DNA of 21,617 bases from the NCBI GenBank assembly GCA_033557675.1, contig JAWQRM010000540.1:1-21617 (forward strand), given 5' to 3'. Below are positions 9,828 through 18,504 of this stretch, piece after piece; position 1 is the first letter of the stretch; each line of letters starts with the position of its first letter. Made by a program: the position numbers and the translations under genes. The notes under the pieces were generated by a model. The model was not told where the DNA came from. It did not search any database and saw nothing but the letters and a program-made list of their open reading frames with translations. Source of the DNA: Coptodactyla brooksi. Lineage: Eukaryota > Arthropoda > Insecta > Coleoptera > Scarabaeidae.

Positions 9828-10930
9828 ATGTTACTTAACGTTCTAAACTTACTACTAAGCATTTTTGCTTTTATAAATATTTTCGAGATTCCGGTGAGTG
9901 AACCAGAAGTGAGTTTGAAGGAAAGAATACAACATATTTTAATGGAAAGCCTGAAGGATTATAATATGCGTTTCGAAGATGAGACTATGTTAGACTTCGA
10001 TACACTCACCACAATTAATGACAGTCAGTATATTATTGAAGACGAGGAAATAAGCGAAAATTTAACAGAAGATCATTGTCAATTGAAGGATCACATAGAT
10101 TACGATTATAAATTGGCAGAAATTATAGAATCTGTTATTAATCAAGCCAGAGCTGCCATACACAATAAATTACCACCACATAACATCGATATCCACAGAT
10201 GGGCTATGCAAGCTAGAAATGAAAATAATTTATCTCCTCAATAATTCAAAACATCTCATAATCATCTAATATTCAGGAAGAGCTTTAAGTGATTTAGGCG
10301 TTAAAACCGTAGAAAGTGTAGTCCAGTCGATGTTATCTGAGGATGAGAAACTTAATTCTCCACTTTTAATTGTATTAAAAAACCTCTAGCATCTTTGGAC
10401 CGAGGGTTGGAAATACAATATTCAAGGTAGATAATATATTCGTTCTGGCATCAAAGTCTGGAAAGCTAACCTCAGAATACATGAAGAATTGGCTACAAAA
10501 TGTATATTTTCCAAATACTGGATCCAAATCATAACTTATTAGATTCTCGAGTGACCACTGTCCTAACATTATTAGTGAAGTAGGTCCATCAGATACTAAT
10601 TTGAAAATATTTCACTAATTTTTAGAATATGGAAAAATTTTATTAGAAGTGATCAAGTTATTCTTCACCAATATGATATCAATTTATATCGACGGGATAA
10701 TATTTTAAAATTGCAATCTCTAACGCATAACCAACTGTCCTCTCCTCGATTTATCAATGTTTTTAAATATGCATGCTTTGCAAATGAATATATAGAGGAG
10801 AGACCAGAACAATTTGAAAATCCAGTGGAGGTTTGCTTTTCGAGTGAGAAGTCAAAACACGTGATATTTGTGGGGGTGTAGCTGTTATAACATGTGCTTA
10901 ATTTTGTTGCTCTTAAACTCATTACAAATA
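9828..10930 (+). pseudogene. Degraded DDE-family transposase
   Basis: The first ORF (9828-10243) carries an acidic N-terminal part and the motif NIDIHRWAMQARNENNL, typical of the region just before the DNA-binding helices of a large insect DDE transposase family. An in-frame TAA follows, then FKTSHNHL. After a gap come SGRALSDLGVKTVESVVQ (from about 10277), PSSIFGPRVGNTIF, NIFVLASKSGKLTSEYMKNW, QNVYFPNTGSKS, a stop, and SSDHCPNIISE. RIWKNFIRSDQ...LQSLTHNQLSSPRFINVFKY and ERPEQFENPVEVCF come next. The end reads DICGGVAVITCA, a cysteine tail. At least four frame changes or stops are present, and much of the DNA-binding domain and first catalytic region is missing. It may be CENP-B/pogo-related, but I am not sure of the superfamily. 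It is not a host gene. Confidence 0.7.
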
Positions 10931-10941
10931 ACTATTTATTT

Positions 10942-11377
10942 ATATATCTTATATCGAGTTCTTTTATTTAAAGAAAACAAGGACAGTTTACTCCATGGAA
11001 CGTCAATAGAGATTTCTAAAGGATTACGAAACTACCCCTAATGAAATTAGGGGTAGTACTTTTACCCCTAATTTCTAACCACTATAAATCCCTTCAAAGG
11101 TTTTTACATCACGGAGAAAACAAACACTGTGCTAAATTTCGTCAAAATCAGCAAGTAACAACCGCAAAAGAATGAATTTTGATTAGGGTAGTTAACCCTA
11201 ACCACCCCTAAGTGTCGTAAATGCCTTATATACATACTTAACGCCGCCAACACCGACAGGGTAGTTTTTAAATTATTCCAAAACACTAGGGGTAGTTTAC
11301 CCCTTTTAACCTTGTGGTATATGTATGATATATCATTGCATCGAAATTGGTGGGTGGCAGATGTGATACTTCCCTTG
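10942..11377. repeat. Right long terminal inverted repeat of the DDE transposon
   Basis: Bases 10942-11160 pair with the left repeat at 9218-9479; 11161-11377 is the outer part, ending CCCTTG, whose left counterpart is missing apart from eight bases. It is rich in AGGGGTA/TACCCCT motifs in both orientations, which may be transposase-binding subterminal repeats. A 96-codon minus-strand ORF here is only a reading of the repeat. Confidence 0.7.
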
Positions 11378-11380
11378 TTA

Positions 11381-11844
11381 GAGATATAATACATTAGAAT
11401 TTCACATCAATAAAATCAAATTAGTTATCATTTGTCTTCACTCTTCATGACAGCCTGTTAATTTTCAAGCTGCTAATGGCTATACCACATGGTACCAGTC
11501 AGATATCGTTAGTAATTTATCCAAATTAACGAATTTAAACGTGGCAAAATGATTAAGACGTGAAGAGGTCTCCGAAGACGAAGACAATTAGGGATAGATT
11601 TCAAACATGTAGATCGATTGGTGTTAACCGATGAAAGAATAACAAAAGTTTAATCATTTAACTACAAGACTAACAGGATGTCCCATAATGCAGCTGTTAA
11701 ACCAGATATTTATTCTTTACGTCCTGTATCCTTATCATTCCATCGTTCTTCTTGGAACTATTTCAAGCACTTTCAACCAATAAGATGACACAAGACTAAG
11801 CTTCTGGTCTTCCAACAGAAAACTATTGGAAGACCAGAAACTGC
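11381..11844. other. Duplicated non-coding sequence downstream of nimB copy 1
   Basis: No gene is seen. The stretch is matched by 17565-18028 in unit 2. It contains a 14-bp inverted repeat (11802-11815 with 11826-11839, reading TTCTGGTCTTCCAA) just before the LINE tail, conserved in unit 2 (17985-17999 with 18010-18024). Confidence 0.7.
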
Positions 11845-12065
11845 GTCAAAAGACAAAATTAGGCATTTATATGACCATTATTCGGCCAGTAATGTTACAA
11901 GGAGTCGAAACAATGGTAGTAGCAGCAAGAGAAGATAAACAATTGAAATTTTTGAAAGAAAATAATCATAATACTATTGGGATCAAAGAAAACAAATGAA
12001 AACGAATACAGGTCACTAATGAATTATGAAATAGATATTCTGGGAATTGAATCCTCGACAAAGTT
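11845..12065 (+). mobile_element. LINE tail relic, C-terminal to RT (unit 1)
   Basis: The frame reads KLGIYMTIIRPVMLQGVETM, matching the conserved K.R.Y.t.IRPVLLYGsETW stretch after the RT domain of non-LTR elements. After a frame shift it reads TILLGSKKTNENEYRSLMNY, the familiar region that follows. Stops and the shift make it dead. It lies 3' of nimB copy 1 in the opposite orientation; 12066-12253 beyond it shows only AT-rich 3' flank with poly(A) signals for nimB. Confidence 0.65.
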
Positions 12066-12193
12066 CCACTTTACTTAATTATTATTAAAAAACCCATATT
12101 GTCTGTCACCCAATTATAAGTAGATAAAATCTACATATCTATATTAACAATGTTTATGGGATGTTAATATATTAAGTTATAATAATTGAACAC

Positions 12194-12254
12194 TTTATTG
12201 AAAAACATTATTGTATTTATTTCGTGAGGTATTTCTTTTCTTTATTTATTTATT
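12194..12254 (-). promoter_or_regulatory. Poly(A) signals of nimB copy 1
   Basis: On the minus strand overlapping AATAAA hexamers start at the stop codon (12241-12254) and another lies at 12194-12199. The latter is conserved in unit 2 (18445-18450) and is the better placed for a short 3' UTR. Confidence 0.5.
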
Positions 12255-14531
12255 TAACCATAAGATAGAATGCAGTCATTAGAACCCTTAATCCTCTTGA
12301 TGTATCCAGGTTTGCAAATACAAAAGTTTGGTGCCGAACACACTCCATTCGGACATCCTCCAGGACAATGGGCGACACACATGTGCGGTCTCGTTGGGTC
12401 GTTTGTATAACCGCTTTTGCATGAACACCGGTTCGGACCAATACAATTACCATTTATGCAAGCTGGATTGCAGTTGGGACTACATATGGTCCCAGAAAGG
12501 TCTAGCAGCCAGCCAGGATTGCAACTACAACGATTTGGCGCCAGGCATACGCCATTTTGACAACCTTTGGAGCAGATTGGTTTGCATTCTCCGTTAATGG
12601 ATTTAAATCCTGCTGGGCAGGATTGCTGTGAGGAGGAAGAGACACATTTTCCTTGATAATCCTTATGAAAACTACAAATAAAAAGTAAACGCTATTAAAT
12701 TAATAGTACCATCAATAATACCATAATTCACCCAAATACACGCCACCCAGTTTTTTGAATTATTTAATAAACAACATATGTACTGTTTTTGTATTATTTA
12801 CCCAGACAAACATTGACATTGATTTGGAGCAACGCATTTGCCTCCTTTTCCACATCCGCCGATGCATGTCGGCAAGCAATACAGTCCATTTATGTGCATT
12901 GTGTATCCAGCATTGCAAGAACACCTCCCATCATTCGCGCAAACACCATTTAAGCATCCCCACGGACAAACACGGATGCATTTGTTTCTTGGCCCATTGA
13001 TGAAGCCATGCTTGCAAGTGCACGTGTTTGGAGCTGTGCAGTCTCCATTTTGGCATCCCTGTGGACACTCGGGAACGCACCTTTGAGCTTGACACTGGAG
13101 CTTGTAACCAGAGCAGCACACTTCTATTGTGCTGTGGCTTGGAGTTGTCTGAAAATGGTGATGTAGAAAAGTTAACATACCTCTTGGTTCCAGTAAAGGA
13201 ATGCTCATAAAATACACACTCTTTCTACGGATTAATCTGCCAAACTTATGGCTAATCACGCGTGATGCTGATTGTATGTTCACGTTACTCTTCACAAAAG
13301 CGAGCTTTACATAATATTAATGTTAGGTAATAAACATGCAGTATACAATTATTGGGTTTTATTATAAAATTACATAATGGTTAATGATGCATTTGTACGT
13401 TATTTTAGTAGAATTTACATCATGAATCATTCACAACTAATAAATTATGAATCGGTGGTGTTTTCTAGTTAGATATGCAATGAAACGTGAGTAACTAGTC
13501 GTTTTGTCGAACGAAAGTTGTTTGCAAGGTTTGAAGTTGGACATTACGCATCAAAAATGAAATTTGCAAAAGATTTTGTTTTAACAAATAGAACAAAGTG
13601 CAGTACTTGCTTTTGGCGAATTTTCTATGAATAAAATAAGCATTTAGAAGTTGTACAAACGTTTCCGAGTAGGACTTGAAGTCGCTGAAAATGATAAAGT
13701 GCTGGACACTGCACTATATCACAAGCCGATGAAAATGTCGGAAACATCATGAAAAATGTTATGGACAATTGCCCAGTCTATGTTGGAGAAGTTGCTGATG
13801 ATGTAGGCATATTATTTAGCTCATGCCAAGTAATCTTTTCGGATACTTTTGGCATGAGACGTGTGGCAGCAAAATCTGTTCCAAAATTGCCATCAGCAGC
13901 AGTTACGAATGCACGTTGACGTCGAAACTAAGATCCAATCGCCCAATGGAAGTTTTCTGAAGAGCTAAGACCGAAGAAAGCTCATCAAGTACGATCGAAT
14001 GTGAAGGTTCTGCTTGCTTCGGCGAATTTTTTAATCAAACCTTGTATATATTCAAACATAAACTGAAAAAAATAGAAAATGCATTGAAGAATGATAACAT
14101 GAAGGAAATAAATGCAAAGCAGAACGAGAAGAAAAAGGTAATTCAAGACAACATACTGTATATAGAAAGGAATAAAGATACAAGGAGAATGCCTACTAAT
14201 CTACCATGTTAAATAGATTTATAAAGTAAGAAATAAAACCTACCACTTTTAACCTACTATTAAGCAAGAAAAAAATTACAATTAGAATTCGTGATCTATC
14301 AATAAAACTTACTCCATTGCCTTTAATGGTATCAGTATGACGTTTGTCATCTGAACTAATCAGCTTTACGGTCCTTTGAACAAAAAAAGTGAATGTAATA
14401 ATTAAAAATACATTTCCAAATGCGTTTCCTACTTACGGTACTTCCAATACGCAAACACCTTTACCACTGAGGCAATTAATGCTGGAGATACAAATTACCA
14501 CTAACAGTATTGACAAAATTGTGTGCTTCAT
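12254..14531 (-). CDS. Secreted Nimrod B-like protein, copy 1 (306 aa)
   Basis: Four exons: 14531-14437 (95 nt), 14373-14313 (61), 13148-12802 (347) and 12671-12254 (418, TAA at 12256-12254). They splice through GTAAGT, GTAAGT and GTAAAT donors with matching phases to 306 codons. The N-terminus MKHTILSILLVVIC is a signal peptide. At residues 62-67 VCCSGY is the CCxGY motif that precedes the first NIM repeat in Nimrod proteins. Six NIM/EGF-like repeats follow (three in exon 3, three in exon 4) with the C.P.C...C.NG.C..P..C.C..GY pattern. There is no transmembrane segment, so it is the secreted B type. Drosophila Nim proteins act in phagocytosis, hemocyte behaviour and hemolymph immunity; the role here is inferred from family. 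Introns are 63, 1164 and 130 nt. A TATA and TCAGT promoter lies just upstream. Confidence 0.88.
13267..13493. other. Unusually conserved block in nimB intron 2 (copy 1)
   Basis: Aligned with 19573-19799, the first 128 bp (13267-13394) are identical and the full 227 bp show three mismatches. The next 100 bp of the same intron differ at well over ten positions. The block lies about 120 nt downstream of the exon 3 acceptor in plus-strand terms, inside the intron. Confidence 0.8.
13556..14045 (+). mobile_element. Mariner transposase relic in nimB intron 2 (copy 1)
   Basis: The plus strand reads DENVGNIMKNVMDNCPVYVG, DDVGILFSSCQVIF and GMRRVAAKSVPKL, matching the second helix-turn-helix region and the GMRRVSAKFVPRLL hallmark of mariner transposases. 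SPNGS/AQWKFSEELRPKKAHQ and VRSNVKVLLASANF, from the post-GDETW region, come soon after. The first catalytic Asp segment between the two is missing, as in the unit 2 copy, so the deletion predates the duplication. It is antisense to nimB. Confidence 0.7.
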
Positions 14532-14556
14532 GTTGCCTGTTGAGTTATTGTGGCTT

Positions 14557-14588
14557 ACTGACTGGTCCTTTATAGCTGTCACAATATA
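14557..14588 (-). promoter_or_regulatory. Core promoter of nimB copy 1
   Basis: TATATT begins at 14588 and the arthropod initiator TCAGT spans 14561-14557 with its A at 14559, 29 nt downstream, the standard TATA-to-start spacing. The predicted leader is 28 nt. A second TATAAA (about 14575-14570) is too close to the initiator to direct this start. It is mutated in copy 2, whereas the TATA at -30 and the TCAGT are conserved. Confidence 0.65.
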
Positions 14589-14871
14589 TCAACTTTGGAC
14601 CCGTTAACTTATTGTTAGTATTTACTCCCCGAAACTGTTAACGACTTAGTATTACCAAGAAAAATTGCTGACAATACTGGGAGTTGATAAAACAAAAACA
14701 TAGATTACTCGAAATGCAAACATAGAAAGCTACATGTTTTTCATCTCCTTATTATGCTAATACTAAGAAAATACTGACAAACAACAATCTACATGTAATG
14801 GATTACAAATTTACTGCTATAATTATTATTACAGGTTTTTTATACTGGTACGTAATTATTTCTTCAGTATC
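14589..14871. other. Upstream flank of nimB copy 1
   Basis: AT-rich sequence conserved in unit 2 at about 20878-21151. It includes TTACCAAGAAAAATTGCTGACAATACTGGGAGTT, which is almost unchanged between units. No gene is visible, and it may hold nimB regulatory sites. Confidence 0.5.
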
Positions 14872-15272
14872 TTAAAGATACTGTACGAAACCATGATTGC
14901 ATGCACATTTTTCCAGTCCTATACATTGATTATTTGAACATCCATCAGAATAAATCCCTACGAAAGGATATAGTATTTTTGTATAATTGTTGTATCATTT
15001 GTAACTTGTACATGTTGTGGGTATAATACAATCACCGTTTGTAGAAGAAAATGTATGAATTGGATAGTATTTTCTACAGACGAAATCTAACGTCTATATA
15101 AAGGTGAACCATCTAATGGTTTCCTTTTGAAATCACTATGTTTTTGTTATCCTCAAGCATACCAGAGATTTCATGAATTTTCTTTAAAATTTAATAAAAT
15201 TTAGTTTTGCTCACCTATACACGTGTAACCCTTTGGACAGCCAAGAATAAAGTAAGCATATAATATGGACTA
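14872..15272 (-). pseudogene. Broken Nim/EGF-like exons upstream of nimB copy 1
   Basis: Minus-strand pieces spaced like small exons have Nim-type cysteines. GCPKGYTCIG ends at a GTGAGC donor (15214). TNGDCIIPTTCTSYK sits around 15000-15050 and ends at a TGA. After a TTTCGTAG acceptor (ends 14958), GIYSDGCSNNQCIGLEKCAC runs to TAA at 14874-14872. Joining the first and last pieces keeps the frame and would give one compact cysteine-rich repeat. No start codon, signal peptide or complete repeat run is found, so this is best read as remains of a third Nim-like gene. A short expressed exon set cannot be excluded. Confidence 0.45.
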
Positions 15273-15334
15273 AGCCAACGTACGATAGAAACAAGTGTAC
15301 CAGTGCAACACCAAAAATACAGCCCATACAGCCC

Positions 15335-17436
15335 ACGAATTTACAAAATTCGGCCTATTTTGAATCGAACATGCTATAGTCATACATGGGCATGGGAATA
15401 TGATTTAGTAAACAATGTCCAGGTTTGCAATTTTGGCATTTACTCCTTTAGTTTATTTCATATCTACAACACATAAGAACATTGATTTTATATAATTTAT
15501 GTAAGAGTATTAATCCTTAAGAAATATGAGCAAATTTGACTCCTTTAATCACTTTTCCTGTCTTTAACTTTCTAATAACCATCACAGACTAATTTGCTGA
15601 CTCATTTCGAAAAACTTTCACTGCCAAAATGGTACAGTAAAATTTACTTCACTATATCTAGTATTAAAAGTTTGTTATTTGCTGCTTTTTCTTAAAATAC
15701 ACTATTTTTGTTAAATTATTATGGCCGTTAAGTTCAAAGGTCTTTAATTTCATTTATTTGTCGTTTAAGTGGAATGGTTAGCAATGGAAGTTGATTACAA
15801 GAAAACAATCACAAACATTGATAACCATATCAGTTTTAAATACTCCGAATTTATATTTTAAACAACTACATAACATAAACTTGTAGGGGCTTCTGAAGAT
15901 GATTATTTGATCGAAACTAGTTAAGCCAAATTAAACATTAATACGGTCAGAAGGGTATTATTTGCACATTACCCGTCTCATCATCACTAAATGTTTTCCG
16001 TACGTTTGTTATGTTCAAACAATCATCTCATTACCATCTCTTTTCTGTTTCATGACATTATTTTTTTATTTCGTTTTGTACTTTATAGATTTTTTCTGTA
16101 AAATTGACCACCTTTTAGTTACTAATTATTGCAGTGTAATTGACTGCCCAAATATTGTAATGTCATCATGAACTTTTTATTCCGTGTTTGCTATTTTTTA
16201 AGCCAGCAATAATTATATATATGAAAAACTCAATATATTACAGAAATGTCTTGTATTGAGCAGTTTCTTCAAAATCATCAGTTTTTAGTAACAATTTAAG
16301 TTTTGTAAACATAAAATATAACATGCAAAGTTTTTGGGTGATAATTAATAAACAAGGTCCTCGTTATCAGCTGTTTTGGTAGAAAATAATATTTTGTAAA
16401 CAGTTCAAGGAAATCGCTATATTTGTAGTAAAAAAATTGTCATCCTGGCAGCGTGTGTTTGTCTCCTTCAATATTCTTCTCCGTACAATTAGAAAGAAAG
16501 ATTGGAAGTGAAACTGAATGATCTTGTACTTAGCGACTAATTTTCCAGGAACGCTTAAGCGTTTTATCAAATCACAAAGACCTTAATACTCATTTGATAT
16601 TTTTCTCAAAAACGGCTCACCGAAAATAAATTAAAAAAAAACATAAGCGATAACTTTTGCGTATTTTTAGCAGGTTATATCAGATAAGAAATTATTAGAG
16701 AAAGAAAAACAATAAAAATTGATTTTTTAATATGAACGTGTATTTATAGGACCCATTCTTTTTCAGTGGATGACTCAAGGAATCGTCCCCTGTAATATAG
16801 GAATGTACTTAGAAACCTCTCTGCATACTAAGATATTAATAATCCAAATTTACTTCGTGAAAATTGTGCGTAACGACAAGGCTGAAATTAACCTTCCCTA
16901 GAACGATAATTATTCTGATAGTTTGCTTCAAAGCCATGGACATCATGGTATGAAATTCGCTAATTGAAGAAAAGGAAATATTTCTTCAGGAGGACGAAGT
17001 TTCAGCTAATAATAACAACTTAGATGCTAATTATTCAATTCATTGAATAATGAGAAGACCATGACTTAGGTGGCCAGTATGTTCCCCAGACGAAACACAT
17101 CTGCACCAGTTCTAGGGGAATATTTAGACATAGCTGCTTACAAAATGCAACCACAAATTATCATAAAGCTAACAAATTAATAATCCAAGATTGTAGGCGT
17201 ACAAAACCAAGAACTTTGGAAAATGCATTTCTAAGGTTCTAAAGAGTTCTAATGCAAATCTTAATTCTTACCCAGGTTTGTTACATTAGCACATAATGTA
17301 ACCTTCGCATTTTTCATTAGAAATACAGTTATTGATTGCATCCTTTATTTAAACGCCTTGTAAATGGTAAATATTTAAAAGTGTAGCCACTGCAACAAGT
17401 AATTAATTACTAAACAATATGCATCAACATGTGTCA
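15335..17436. other. Inter-unit stretch with no recognisable gene
   Basis: About 2.1 kb of AT-rich sequence with no ORF above about 70 codons that resembles a protein. It has no match elsewhere in the window because unit 2 is cut off at the corresponding point. A minus-strand KCQNCKPGHC at about 15420-15450 could be one more scrap of the Nim-like remnant. No RNA gene is seen. Confidence 0.6.
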
Positions 17437-17557
17437 TTTTTTTGTAATGTACAGTTGCTACGAAACAATCATATTGATATACTCTCTCTACTGTATTTCA
17501 AAGAAATAGCCCCATACAGAAAAAATAACAGCTTTAAACATTGTCAAGTTACTGGTC

Positions 17558-17564
17558 TTAGTTA
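17558..17564. other. TTAGTTA scar at the empty insertion site
   Basis: At the place where unit 1 carries TTA-insertion-TTA, unit 2 reads TTA-G-TTA between the shared flanks ACTGGT(C/T) and GAGATA. A never-occupied site would be expected to hold a single TTA. Confidence 0.6.
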
Positions 17565-18500
17565 GAGATACAATGCATCAGAATTTCACATCAGTAAAAT
17601 CTAATTAGTTACCATTTCTCTTCACCCTTCGTGACAGGTTGTTAATTTTCAAGTTACTAATGGCTATACAACATGGTACCCGTCAGATATCGTTAGTAAT
17701 TTGTCCAAATTAATAAATTTGAACGTGGCAAAATGATTAAGGTTTGAAGAGGTCTCCGAAGACGAAGACAATTGGGGATAGATTTCGAACATGTAGATCG
17801 ATTGGTGTTAACCGATGAAAGAGTAACAATAGTTTAATAATGTAACTGCAAGACTAACAGGTTGTCCCATAATGCAGCTGTTAAACGAGGTATTTATTCT
17901 TTACGCCCTACATCTTTATCATTCCACCGTGCTTCTTGAAACTATTCCAAACACCGTCAACCAATAAGATAACATGAGACTAAGTTTCTGGTCTTCCAAC
18001 AGAGAACTATTGGAAGACCAGAAATTGCGCCAAAATGCAAAATTAGGCATTTATATGACGATGATCTGCCCAGTAATGTTACATGGAGTCGAAACAATGG
18101 TAGTAGCAGCAAGTGAAGATGAAAAATCGAAACTCTTTGAGTGAAAATAATTATAATACTATTGGTATCAAAGAAAACAAATGAAAACGAATACAGGCCA
18201 CTAATGAATTATGAAATAAACCTTTTGGGAAATGAATCCCAGACAAAGTTCCACTTTCCTTAATTATTAATAAAAAAAAACATTCTATCAATTTTGAAAT
18301 AACCTGCATTGTTCTTTACCTACAGAGAATAGGAATAAAATTAGTAAATATGCTTTCGTCTGAAACACAATTAGATTAAATTTAAATATTTGTATTAACA
18401 ATGGTTATGGGATATTATTATATTAAGTTATAATAATTAAACACTTTATTGAACAACTTTATTGTATTTATTACGTGAGATATCTCTTATCTTTCCTTAT
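17565..18500. other. Downstream flank of nimB copy 2, with LINE tail relic
   Basis: Equivalent to 11381-12250. It contains the inverted repeat 17985-17999/18010-18024 and, at about 18031-18235 on the plus strand, KLGIYMTMICPVMLHGVETM followed after a shift by SKKTNENEYRPLMNY, the same LINE tail as in unit 1. A stretch of about 80 bp around 18290-18375 is absent or rearranged in unit 1. Poly(A) signals for nimB copy 2 lie at 18445-18450 and 18500-18505 (the latter overlapping the stop codon). Confidence 0.6.
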
Positions 18501-18504
18501 TTAT

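Larger units (their letters stand above)
8140..11377. mobile_element. 3238-bp composite insertion with 8-bp inverted ends and TTA flanks
   Basis: The insertion starts CAAGGGAA (8140-8147) and ends TTCCCTTG (11370-11377), an inverted match. It is flanked by TTA on both sides (8137-8139 and 11378-11380), consistent with a 3-bp target-site duplication. Unit 2 lacks the whole block. Inside are a LINE fragment, a perfect foldback, and a DDE transposase relic between long inverted repeats. The right inverted arm continues some 210 bp beyond the part matched on the left, so the left arm has been partly replaced by the LINE piece. Confidence 0.65.
8021..17436. repeat. Unit 1 of a large tandem duplication
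   Basis: Bases 8021-8139 match 17437-17560, and 11378-15334 match 17562-21617 almost collinearly, with high similarity by eye. The right-hand end of the visible match is just the end of the window, so the 15335-17436 stretch is inferred to belong to unit 1 and to have an unseen counterpart. The offset at the left border is 9418 bp. About 3.24 kb of that is the insertion at 8140-11377, so the ancestral unit was about 6.2 kb. Confidence 0.75.

Noticed and set aside
9828..10243. 138-codon ORF with a hydrophobic start as a secreted host protein
   Set aside because: Its end matches a transposase region and the same family continues in pieces after the stop, between inverted repeats.
11104..11394. 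96-codon minus-strand ORF
   Set aside because: It lies almost wholly in the transposon terminal repeat, and the left repeat gives a similar accidental reading.
12838..13086. Plus-strand ORFs opposite nimB exon 3 (also at 19166-19390)
   Set aside because: They are antisense shadows of cysteine-rich exons; the minus frame has signal peptide, splice sites and conserved cysteines.
15420..15450. Minus-strand KCQNCKPGHC as another NIM exon
   Set aside because: It is a single short motif without splice context and could be chance; mentioned only as a possible scrap.
15962..16171. 69-codon hydrophobic ORF
   Set aside because: Its composition reflects T-rich DNA, with no family resemblance, no splice or promoter context, and no second copy to compare.
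17031..17050. Palindrome TTATTCAATTCATTGAATAA
   Set aside because: An 8-bp stem in AT-rich DNA is expected by chance and has no supporting context.
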